Of a DNA stretch of 64,000 nt, positions 24,342 to 34,800 are shown one piece after another. A program made the translations under genes and the position numbers. How positions within the stretch are numbered: position 1 is the stretch's first letter; each line of letters begins with the position of its first letter. Below the pieces are notes generated by a model. The model was not told the origin of the DNA and did no database searches. It saw only the letters and a program-made list of their open reading frames with translations. Source of the stretch: JBBQXK01 sp052387255 (GTDB lineage Bacteria; Pseudomonadota; Alphaproteobacteria; Rhodobacterales; Rhodobacteraceae); assembly GCA_052387255.1 (NCBI GenBank), contig JBQTJI010000039.1, forward strand, positions 1-64,000, given 5' to 3'.

Positions 24342-25516
24342 ATCAGTGCCTCCAATAGTATCGCGCGAGTTCGTTCTAGCCGGTAAGCAACTCTCCTCGC
24401 GTCGCCTGTTCCTACCGTAACTGAACGTAGATACTCGGGATCGGCGAAGGCATGTCGGAAAGCAAGCACGATCCCTTCTGCATGCGGAGCAAGTTGACTT
24501 GGATCATGGTCCGCCAGCGCATTCGCTTGAGCCTCGAAAACGGCGCGGTTGATTGGCCCTCGCCGATCCGCGCCGAGAGGCCACCGCCTGAACGATGCGG
24601 GACCAAGAATATCTTTCGCAGCCAACATTGCCCGGTTGAAGTCTGCCTTGAGTGCGTGGAGCTGGACATCCGAAATGAAATCTTCAGTCTTGCCATCGAG
24701 CCGTTTGGTGAAGTTCATCAAAAACGCGTCGAGGCTGACGAACTGCTTATATTGCTCGATGGAGCTGATCCGAAATGCACAGAAACGGAGAATGAGCTCG
24801 CGGTTTGCCATTCTGCTGCTATTACGTACATTACTCCCATCTGGGAGTTTCCTCCAGTACTGAAACTCAGTAGCTGCATCAAACTCATCGCTTTCCGCAA
24901 GTTCCCCAATGAAGCGTCGTGAGCGGTCCCCGCTCATCGCATGGCGAATCTCCTGCGCCGATAGCGGGCTCCCAAGTGTGTTCACGCGGTTAAAAATATC
25001 GTACTTCACTTCATCTGGCGTTTGCGGTTCGATGACGTGCACGACGATCTGAGTACTTCTAAATCGCCGTAGCGTCGCAGTGTCAAGCTGTTGATATACA
25101 AGCCCGTCCAGATCAGAAAGATACTCCAAGTCCATGCTTGAAAGTCTATGTCGGCCGCGCATAAAGAGCTCTATCGTTGAAAGGCGCTGAACCCCGTCGA
25201 CGACTTGATACGATCCGTTTTCTGCTTGATTGAAATAAAATGCTGGTAGCGGAATCCCAAGGAGTATTGATTCAATCAGCCGGGTTCTCTGCCGCTCTTT
25301 CCACACGTACTCGCGTTGGAAGTCCGGAGATAAATCGATGTCTCCGTCAGTGATCTGATCAACTACTTCGCGCAAGGTAAATGACTTGGTAGTGATGCGG
25401 ATCTTGCCTGGGTCCCATGGCTCGATTGCACTCGAGTGGCCCCCGAGATCTTCTGTCTTGTCGAGCCCGTCCACGTCCTCTTCATCCGACGTGTTTCTCG
25501 AGATATCGTTGCCCAT
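24338..25516 (-). CDS. DUF262 (GmrS/ParB-like) protein
   Basis: Predicted 392-residue protein. An acidic disordered start (residues 1-30) is followed by a DUF262 domain with DFQREYVWKERQRTRLIESIL, IPLPAFYF and VVDGVQRLSTIE (D107). DUF262 is a ParB-like NTP-using domain found in GmrSD-type restriction of modified DNA. The usual DGQQR motif is here DGVQR, with valine replacing a glutamine. The GmrD-type HNH partner (DUF1524) is not present in this protein; residues after 200 are helical and unassigned. It is the first gene of the operon. Confidence 0.82.
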   Translation of the reverse strand: MGNDISRNTSDEEDVDGLDKTEDLGGHSSAIEPWDPGKIRITTKSFTLREVVDQITDGDIDLSPDFQREYVWKERQRTRLIESILLGIPLPAFYFNQAENGSYQVVDGVQRLSTIELFMRGRHRLSSMDLEYLSDLDGLVYQQLDTATLRRFRSTQIVVHVIEPQTPDEVKYDIFNRVNTLGSPLSAQEIRHAMSGDRSRRFIGELAESDEFDAATEFQYWRKLPDGSNVRNSSRMANRELILRFCAFRISSIEQYKQFVSLDAFLMNFTKRLDGKTEDFISDVQLHALKADFNRAMLAAKDILGPASFRRWPLGADRRGPINRAVFEAQANALADHDPSQLAPHAEGIVLAFRHAFADPEYLRSVTVGTGDARRVAYRLERTRAILLEALI

Positions 25517-25809
25517 CTTCCGCTCACATGCCGGTTTAAACTAGTTTCTTGCCTCAGTTTCGCGCAGAACGCCACCACTGTTTGCGCGAGTATGAAGTCG
25601 GTGGCGTCATGACAGAGGAAGAATAGGTCAACAATCGCAACACGTTGGCTTGAGATCTTAACGTTAGGAGACGGCCAACAACTGCAAGGAGAGCGGTCCT
25701 GTCAGTGGCACTATTGTGCTTGCGAATGCTGCACGGCGCACAAATGGCCACTTATGGCAACTTCGCCGCAGCGCTCCGGAACGTCCTGACGAGGGCGGTG
25801 GGCGAGTGC
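25517..25809. other. Non-coding junction between cargo and late module
   Basis: About 290 bases separate the DUF262 start from the end of the giant virion protein; both are on the minus strand. The cargo promoter should lie here. I see TTGACC on the minus strand near 25630 but no good -10 box, and no clear terminator for the late operon. Confidence 0.4.
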
Positions 25810-28800
25810 CTACGAACTCAGGTTCACCCACGGGTTCAGCCCTGGCCCCGACCAGAGCATGTCCAACCCGATCGAATACCCGGCCCGACCTTCCTGGATC
25901 ACGTTGGCCGCGTTGTCGCTCAGCGGCGAGCCGACCGAAACACCGGGCAAGTCGGGCAGGACCTCGGCCCCGTGGCTCATCAGCATGGCCCTGAGCGGGT
26001 TCCTCCGCACCATGTTCAGTGCCACCTTCATCGAGCGCAGCTTGTAGGCCCAGAACCAGGTGATCCCCATGTTCTCCATGTAGGAACGCATCCGGCCCGG
26101 CAGCACGTTGTAGGGCACGAATTCCTCGAACACCCGCTCCAGTGCCTCGGTCGGTTTCACGCCTTCGCGCTGAACCAGGTGATCGTAAAGCACCGACTTG
26201 GCCAGGAAGTCCCCGTACTGCACCGCCCGGCTCATGCCCCGGAACAGCGCCGTGTCGCGGGTGATCATCGCATACCGGCCAACCGTACCCAGTTTCGCAG
26301 GCACACGATCCAGAATATTCTGCATATATTCCGACCATTTACCCTGGCTGATCGCAGCGTCCACCTCGGTCTGTCCATCCGCAATGGTATTGAACTCGCC
26401 AGCCTGGATCATCGGCCAGATCGACATCCGCATGTTGGCGTCCTCGAGGCCTTTCAGTTCCGCCTCGAGCCGCAGAAGCCGCTGCTCGTCATCCCGATAG
26501 CGGGCGATGAGCGCCTTCAGCTCAACCTCCCTTCCCTTGTTCTGCAGGTACTGGTTGATTTCCACCAGCTTGGCCGGCATCCCCTTGTGGATGTCCCGGA
26601 TCCCCACGCCGGCCGCCATCAGCTGCAGTACGTTCGAGGCCATGTTCGACAGCGGCACGATCACCGAGCGCACGACGATGGTGTTTTTCACCACGCTGAT
26701 CCCGGCGGCCCAGGCCTTCTCGGCCGTCACCATCCAGGGGAGCGCCTTGGCTCCGATCACCAGGGTTGCCGTGTCACGGATCATCCGGCGCGTGCGCGGA
26801 TCCAGACGGGAAGCCCCGTCCCAGGCATCCTTCACCGAAGGCACCCGGTAGCCGAGGGCGTTGTTCACCATGTCCCGGCGCACCATGAAGCCGTCGGTGC
26901 CGAACACCTGCTCGATGTAGGCCTTGGTCTCCGGAGGCACCATGTTCCAGGTGTCGGCGAAAACTTCGTCCTCGCCGGACATTTCCGCGATACTCACGAA
27001 CTCTTTCGTCCGCTTGGTCCGGTGGCCTTCGTCCCAGGCCTCCTTCAGTCGATCGACCAGGAGCTCGTTGAAGGACTGCGCCAGCCGCTCTTCCTGCTGA
27101 CGTCCGGCCCAGGCGCCCATCATCTCGCCGATATGGGTGTTACGCGGCAGCTTGTTCAGCATTTCCGGGCGCAGCGAGCGCTCATAGGCCACGGCGCGGC
27201 CATTCTCGTCGTAGATCGGGATCAGCGGCTCGCCCGTGCCGTTGCCCTGCTGGTTCTGCATCAGGGTCTGGATCTGACTCACCTGCCGCCCTGCCAGCAC
27301 GCCGCCCATCAGATTGCTCATGTTGCGACCGTTGATCGGATCGGTCCCCATGGCCGTGCGCTGGATCGTCTGCAGCACGCCCTGGGCATAGGCGCTCTTG
27401 CCGCCCACGTACGAGTAGTAGTAGCCGTAGCGGCCGCGTTCGAAGCCAGAGCCCTGGTAGTCGCCCAGGCGGGTGAACCCCAGCGTGACGAGCTTGTTGT
27501 GTTCGGCGTCTTTGGCCACCACCAGGCGTGCCCCGTCCGCCACCTCTTCCGGGATGTAGCCCTTCCAGGCATTGGCCCGCGACGCCGACGTGTTCAGCCG
27601 CGCCACTTCCGTCTTGCGCAGGTCGACGAGGCTGTAGAGCAGGAAGTCGAAGCCTTCAGCCTCGTCGCGTGCCAGGCGAACCAGACGCTCCCAGATGTCG
27701 GGGCGGGCGTCCTTCAGCATCTCCAGGGCCCGCAGCGAAGTGTATTCGTCGATCGCCTGCACGAGCACCGGCGTGGGCCCGCCTGCCTGCGCCATTGTGC
27801 TCTGGCCCGTCTCCCCGAACAGGCTGCCGATCGCCCAGGCATTCTTCAGCAGGTTCTGGTTCGTCGGCGCGATTTCCCGCGTCGCCATGAACTTCGCCAG
27901 CTCGTCGGCCTTCTTCAGCATGGTCCGGCTGGTCTTGCGCCCCGCTCCCGAGATCACGTCCTCCGCTTCCGCCATGACATCGGCGAATTTGGCCTCATCC
28001 AGGAGGAAGCTCCGGATCTCGGCAGCCGAGCGCGTCTCGCCCAGCACCGCAAGGTCGGTCTGACCCAGCCCCCTGTGCATTGCAGCCCAATCGGCGTCTT
28101 CCATCTCCCCCTTGAACTGGCGCGCGAAGATTTCCGGCATCTTCTCGCGATAATCCTGGCGAAGCGCCGAGACCTCCGACTTCACCTTGTTGACCAGACC
28201 CAGCACACCCTTGTTTTCCCGGGTCAGCCCGATCACTTCGGCCAGAAGCTCCTTGAAGGCCGTCGGCACGAAACGGGCCTTGGTCTCGTTTGACAACCCC
28301 AGCAGCGCCTCGGCAATGGCCTCTCCACGGCTTTCGCTGACCACCCCCGCCATCAGCCGCGCGCCGCTGCGGATGGCTTCCTCGGTCATCTCACGCAGCC
28401 CACGAGGGTTCTGGACACGGTTCCTGCCGCCCCAGTCCGCGAGCCTGGTTCCCAACCCCTCCATCAGATCGCGGGCTTTCCCGTCCCCGCCGTTCAGCGC
28501 CTCGTAGGCCTTCTTCTCGGCCCAGCTGCGGCGGTCCTCCTCGATGCGGCCGATCACCTGACCGAGCTGATCCAGGGCCTCCCTGACCGAGCGATTGCGC
28601 GATCCCGTCAGGCTGCGCCCCTCTTCCGAGATCGCCGTGCCGAGCGTGTTCATCATGCTGTCGCCCAGCGACTCGAGGAAGACATCCACGCTCTCAAATG
28701 AGAAGGACCTGTCCTTGGGCAGCTCCATCTTTTCCAGGATACTCCGGAAACCTTCGTCCACCATGGCCAGGGCCATGACGCTGCTCATCAGGTTGGACCG

Positions 28801-31800
28801 CCCGAACGGGTCGGCCTCGGTGCCCGTCTTGCCGACGATGGCGTTGAACTTCGCCTGGGCTTCCGCGCGCTCGAGATCGTTGGTGCGGTCCTTCATCAGG
28901 CTCTCGACCGTGAGGTTCCGGATCAGGTTCTGGAAGATCCTCTGGGTCTGCGCCATGGCTCCCGGCGCCACCTTCATGCTCGAGGCAAAGGCCGCCTGCA
29001 GCACCCGGAACGTGTCCATCTCCTCGGCCGTGAACTGGAAGCCGGCCGCTTCGAAGCGATGCAGCGCATCGTTGGCGAGCTGGTCGATGGCCATCTTCTG
29101 GTTCAGACGGTCTGTTCCCTTCATCTGCCGCAGATGCGCGGCCACCTTGGCTTCGAACTGCCGGCGGATGCGTCCCAGCCGCGGATCACGCCCCTCGGTC
29201 CCGATCGTCTGGTTCAGGACCAGGTCGCCGCCCCGGTCGAGGTCTGCTTCCCGGTCGCGTGCCAGCTCGTTGCGCAGCTCCTGCACGATGGCTCCGGTGT
29301 TCCACGCGATGTTCGAGAACATGTCCATCGGCAGCTTCTCGGGCAGGCCCAACAGACGCCGCAGGCCGTTGAGGACCGCGTCCTTCAGCAGGGTCAACTT
29401 CGCCCGCACCTTCGAGGTCTTCAGCACCTGCTTCAGGTTCTGGTTCGCCAGGGTCCAGGCGATGAACTCGTTCAGCGCCGCGGACTTGCGCAGCACGAGA
29501 TAATCACCGCCCTCCTCTTCGGACATCGACAGCCCTTCGAGGTCCTCCCCGAGCCAGGCCCTGATCTCGCCCTGCACGGCCGCGGCCGCCGTTTTGGTCG
29601 CGTGGTCTTCCGTGCTGAAGTCCATGTCGGCGAACTGCACCATCAGCCGTTCGAGGTTGGTGATGGCGGCCTTCTGGACGGAAGACACCCTGCCGATCCC
29701 GGCGTAGTGATCCGTCAGCACCTTGCCCAGGGCCCCGTGCAGCATCTCGTGCAGGATCGTCTCGACCGAGATGTTGGCGATGAAGATGATCCCCAGCGAG
29801 GCGTCCGTCTGGCCGAGATCGATCTCGAGCCGGTCCTCCAGCTCGGGATAGGTCTCCGCCCGCCACTGAGCCAGGGCTTCGCGGTCTCCAACCATGAAGG
29901 TGTATTCCGGCATCACCTTGGCCAGTTCCCGGATCACCGTGCGGCTCGCTTCGGGAACGCTCGGATCGTCCAGCAGGGCCGCCATCTCTGCCACGCCGAT
30001 ACGGTTCAGGGTCTTCGACTTGCCCATCGCCCGGGCCACCTTCACCTTCAGACCGGCCTTGCGCAGACGCTTGGCCAGCGCAGGATCGGTGGGCTCCACC
30101 ACTGGACCCAGGCTCACCCGGCGCTCCCGGCCGGCCTGCGCGAGTTTCGCCAGCTCCTCGGCGTAGATCCCGTTGAGCCAGTCGATGAACCGTCCTTCGC
30201 CGTTCCATTCCTCGCCTTCCTGGACGTAGGGGCTCTCCCCCGAAGCCATGTGGTCGGCCGAGAAGCCGATCCGTTTCAGCGCGTTCTTGCGCGCCTGGAT
30301 AGACCGAGCTCCCGTCTGGAGATCGTCGTTCAGTCCCAGGAGCGCATTCTCGACTGCTTCCTGTGCAGGCTCCGCCTCCAGGACGGTCGCAATCTGTTTC
30401 CAGGCCTCGTCGCTGACCTGAGCCAGGGGACCGTCCTTGCCCTGCCGGAGCCAATCGCTGAAACTGTCTGCCACGTCCTTGGCGGGGTTCGCCAGCCAGG
30501 CATCGGCGACTGCCTTGTTGATGCGCTCCGACAGGCTTTCGATCAGGTCGGCCGGCATCTCGAGGCCGTCGAACACGCCGAGCGTGCGCTGCGCGCCGGC
30601 TTCGACTGAACCAGGATCCCCGTAGAAGTTCACCATCATACGGCCATCGCCGCGCGAGATGGTGACCATGGGCGCGGCCGAAACCCCGGCAAGGCGGGGG
30701 GCAGGCAGCGTGGCACCACCTGCATAGCGGCCGTCATAGTCCCGCGCGAACTCCTCGCTGGTCTGCTCGCCTTCCGAGACCGACAGGTTCAGGCTGTTCT
30801 CGTTGCTGTCGATCGGCTCGATGAACGCGCCGTATTTCCGCAAGTCTTGCAGGATATTGCGGTAATCTTCCTCGCTGAGGAACGCTCCGGGCTTCAGCTC
30901 GCCACGCTCGCGCCTCTCGGCAAGACGACGCTTGACCTCCTGCCAGAAGAGGTCCTTGAGCACCAGGGACTGTACCTGACTTGCTTTCTGGAACTCTTCC
31001 AGGGAGGTCTGCGCATTGCCGAAGACCTCGGCAATCGCCTCCCGCATCGGCCTCACATATCCCGCGCGGATGTTGGCCTGGAGCATGGACCATTGTTCGG
31101 GCGTCAGCTTGAAGTCCCGGCCTTTGGACAGATCTGCCAGAGGCCCCGGCCGCTGACCCTTCTGGTTCTTGCTGAAGGCCTTCCAGCCGTCCCGCGTCTT
31201 GACCAGCCGTCGCTGCGTCAGCAGCGACAAATCCCTCCGGAACTGCTCGAGGTTCTGGGTCCCTGGCAGCACGCTGTCGAGCTGGATCTGCGGATCGGCA
31301 AAGCTGACCCGCGCCTCTTCCATGGCGGTCAGCGCGGCGTAAAGCTTCTCCAGCATCAGGGCCGTCACCTTGCCCGCGATACCGTTTTCGCCCGAGCCGT
31401 AGCCGGTGATCGTCAGGGGGTTCTTCATCCCCTTGCGACCGATCCTGATGTTGCCGTCGTCTCCGATCTCGACTTCGCCCAGAAGCCCGAGGACACGCTG
31501 CAGCGCACCCATCATCATCTTGCCCTCGGGCGTCGCCGAGATGACCAGGCGGTTCGCCGCGAAGAGCGTGTTGGCGCGCTGTCCGGCGACCTCGTAGAGG
31601 TCTGCCCCGTCGCGTTCGAACTGGGCGTTCAGCGTCTTGTCCTTCTCCCCGGGGAAGAAGCCGCCGCGGCGCATGTTCAGGAGCCAGGACCCTGTGAACA
31701 TCCCGGAGGTGAAGTGCATGATCGCGTTGATCGGGCCGTCGGTCTTGCCATCGGCTTCCAGCGCCAGCCCATGGCGGAAAGACGTGACGCCTTCCATCGA

Positions 31801-34800
31801 ACCAGGAACGGCATCTTCCATGGCCAGGTCGTAGCGGGCCACGCTCAGGATCGCGTGCATGAGCTTGGGGTTGGCGTTCTCGTCCTTCAGGGCACGGCGG
31901 ATCTCGGCGGTGACAGCCTGCCGCTTCTCGGTCGACAGCGCCTGCGTGGGACCCGCGAGCCAGCGTTTCAGGATCCCGATGCTTTCCGGAAACCTTGCGC
32001 GCATATCCGCTTCAGCCTTGGCCGCGTTCTTCGCGCGGGTTCCCTTCTCGGTCTTCATCCCCGACGATTGGCCCACCGTCAGCCAGAAGGCCTCGTGCTG
32101 GCGGTCATCGGTCAGATCGAGCGTCGACCAGGTGGCGACGGCCACCTCGCGCAGACCCTTGTCCGCCTGCGGGTTGAAGCCCTCGATCATCATGCGCTCG
32201 TTCGAGGCGACATAGTAGTCGAAGTGGACCGGGACCTCCGCGCTGTCGCGGTCCCGCGCTGCGGCATAGGCTTCAAGCTGGGCGTCGTATTCCATGACGC
32301 CCTCCCAGCTGTTCCGGATCGAGTTGTTCAGGCCCTCGACCGACAGCTGGTGAAGCCGGTTCATCACCCCTTCGTTGACATGGCGATGCCCCATGAGGGC
32401 GGACCAGGTCTCCTGACCCAGGGCCTTCATCAGATCCACCTGGGGCCGGTTCCGATAGAAGGGCGTCTCGCGCTGCATCTTGAGGGCCTCGCGCATCTTG
32501 TCGCCGAGCGGGCTCAGAGGGTTGCCCTTCTGGGTCAGACGTTTCTCCTTCGGCGGTTGCCCGAAGTAGAAGGGCTTTGACGCCTCGGGCGCAAACAGAT
32601 CCGCCAGGACCGATTTCGACCCCATCAGCGCCTGTCGCAAGTCGTCCGTGGCCGGATTGCGCAGGTAGATCACCCGCACGTTCTTCATCTTGTCCTCTCG
32701 GTCCACCACTTCGAAGGTCCTCGAGGTGGTGAAGCGACCCGCTTCGCCTTCCATGGCATCAAGGAACTGGATCGCCATGTGCTCGGACAGACCCCGTACG
32801 TCCGAGATCGGCACGTTCGCCTTCGGCGTGACCCCCCAGAACGCACGGATCGTGCGCGCCAGCGACTCCACGCTCGGCTTCACACCCCGGCCGCTGTTGA
32901 CGGCCACGCGCATCTGCTCGGTGACCTTGTCGACTGTGGTGCCGAACACTTCCGCCACTTCACTGTCGTCGAGGTTTTGCGTGCCCGAAGACGTCATGAC
33001 CCAGTGCTGGGACGCCAGCATGGCCGACTGGACCAGACGGGCGTCGTATTCGCCGGTCGAGGGGTCCACCAGGTTCAGCCCGATGCTGTCGCGCAGCTCG
33101 AGCCAGTTGAGTTCGCTCTCGCCCGCGAGGGTCTTGTTCAGCGCCTCCAGCGGGCTCATGCCGCGCAAGTTCTTCTGACGGATCTTGAGCTTGGCGTTGA
33201 CGCGGTCGATCAGCCCCTTGCCTTCAGTGCCGATCATCCCAGCCCAGCCCAGCGTCTGACCGCGATCCAGGAAGTAGGGCAGCGTGAAGCGCTCGTCTTC
33301 TCGCGCCTTGCCCGTGCCTTTCAGCACGTCGATTGCCTTGCTTGCCGGGGCCGGCTCCTTCATCAGGGGAACATTCTCGATATCTACCGAGAATGTTGCC
33401 GAAAACTTCGGGGTGTCGTCGCCGATCGCCGGCAGATGGTCGAAGCTCAGAGGCTCGGAACTGGTCGCTTCGGTTTCGGGTGCCTCGTTCAGAGGTTCAG
33501 GATCAGGGCGAGTTTCAGGTTCGCTTCCATCTCTTCCAGTGTCGGCATCCGTCCCTTCTCCGCGGTCATCTTCGCGAGCTCGGTCATCTCCTTCGCGACG
33601 CTCTCCCTGATCCGCACCCGTTCGATCTTGTTCCGCAGCCGCCGACGCCGCGCCCGCTTCAGCTTCGCCTTCTGCGCGGACTTCTCCAGCGCCGGTTTCG
33701 ACTTCGTCGGCATTGCTGTCCGCTCCCCCGTTCGGGCTTCGGTTCTGGATGTCGGTCTGGGTGTTCACGTCCGCGGTCGGCCGAGCGGCCGAAGCTGGCG
33801 CTTCGTCCTTGGCCTTCGCGGCGGTGAACGGCGTGCCTTCGAGGTTCGACAGGGGACCGTAGATCGACAGGATGTTGTTGTAGACCGCCTGCACGGTGGC
33901 CGCATCGATCCGGATGTCTTTCAGAAGCTGAACGTTGTTGGGCGAGAACGGGTTGATGTAGATGCTGCTCGACCCTTCCGCGTCGGCGTCGACCCACCGC
34001 GCCCCGGTCCAGGTCCGGAAGCTCAGCGCGTTGTTCTTGCTGCGCTTCAGCGCAGCCGAGGCCTCGGCCGCGGCCAGCTTGTTGGCCATGTGCTCGCCGA
34101 AGTTCCGAAGTGCGTCGAGGCTCTTCTGCGCTGTCGGGATATCTCCGCGATCTATTGCGCCGATAATCTCGGACTGGTGCCGCGACAGCGAGAACTGGCG
34201 GTACTCGTTGTTGCGGCCCTTTTCGCGGATTTCTTCGCGGACGATGTTCGACGGCTTGCGGGGCTTCTCTTCAAGGCCCCGGCGCTTCAGTTCGGCGGCC
34301 GTGGCCTCGGCGTTCTTGGTCTTGCGGCCTTCTGCCTGGTTCATCGCCTTGACGATCAGGGCCGCCGCCTCGAGCTTCGCGCGCACGCTGTCAGAGAGCT
34401 TCAACGCCCGGCGCTGGTTCAGCACCTGGTTCACGAAACGCGGGTCGATCCCGGCCGGGTTGGACTGCGCCAGGGTGACCGTCGCCTCGAGGGCCTTCGC
34501 CACTTCCGGCGTCGCCAGCGTCGCGCTGTTGACCTCCGGCAGAGCTCCATAGGCTTCGGCCGAGGTGAGGGTCTTCGCCCGTTCCAGCGCCCTTGCCACC
34601 ACCGGGTTCGACAGCATCGTGTCGACTGCGCTACTGGCCGAACGCAGGGCGCTGCGCATCTCCGGACGCATGGCCTGAAGCTCCTGCGTCGTGATCGCGT
34701 CGAAGGCCTGCACGCGCTTGTAGATGTCGAGAGCCGTATCCGCCTCGTCCTGCGGGGAAAGCTCTCCCGCCTCGAACTGCTGAACCAGGTCCGACAGCAC

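Noticed and set aside
24338..25516. Calling the DUF262 gene a GmrSD restriction enzyme
   Set aside because: The HNH/DUF1524 part of GmrD is missing and the partner genes differ, so only the domain name is justified.
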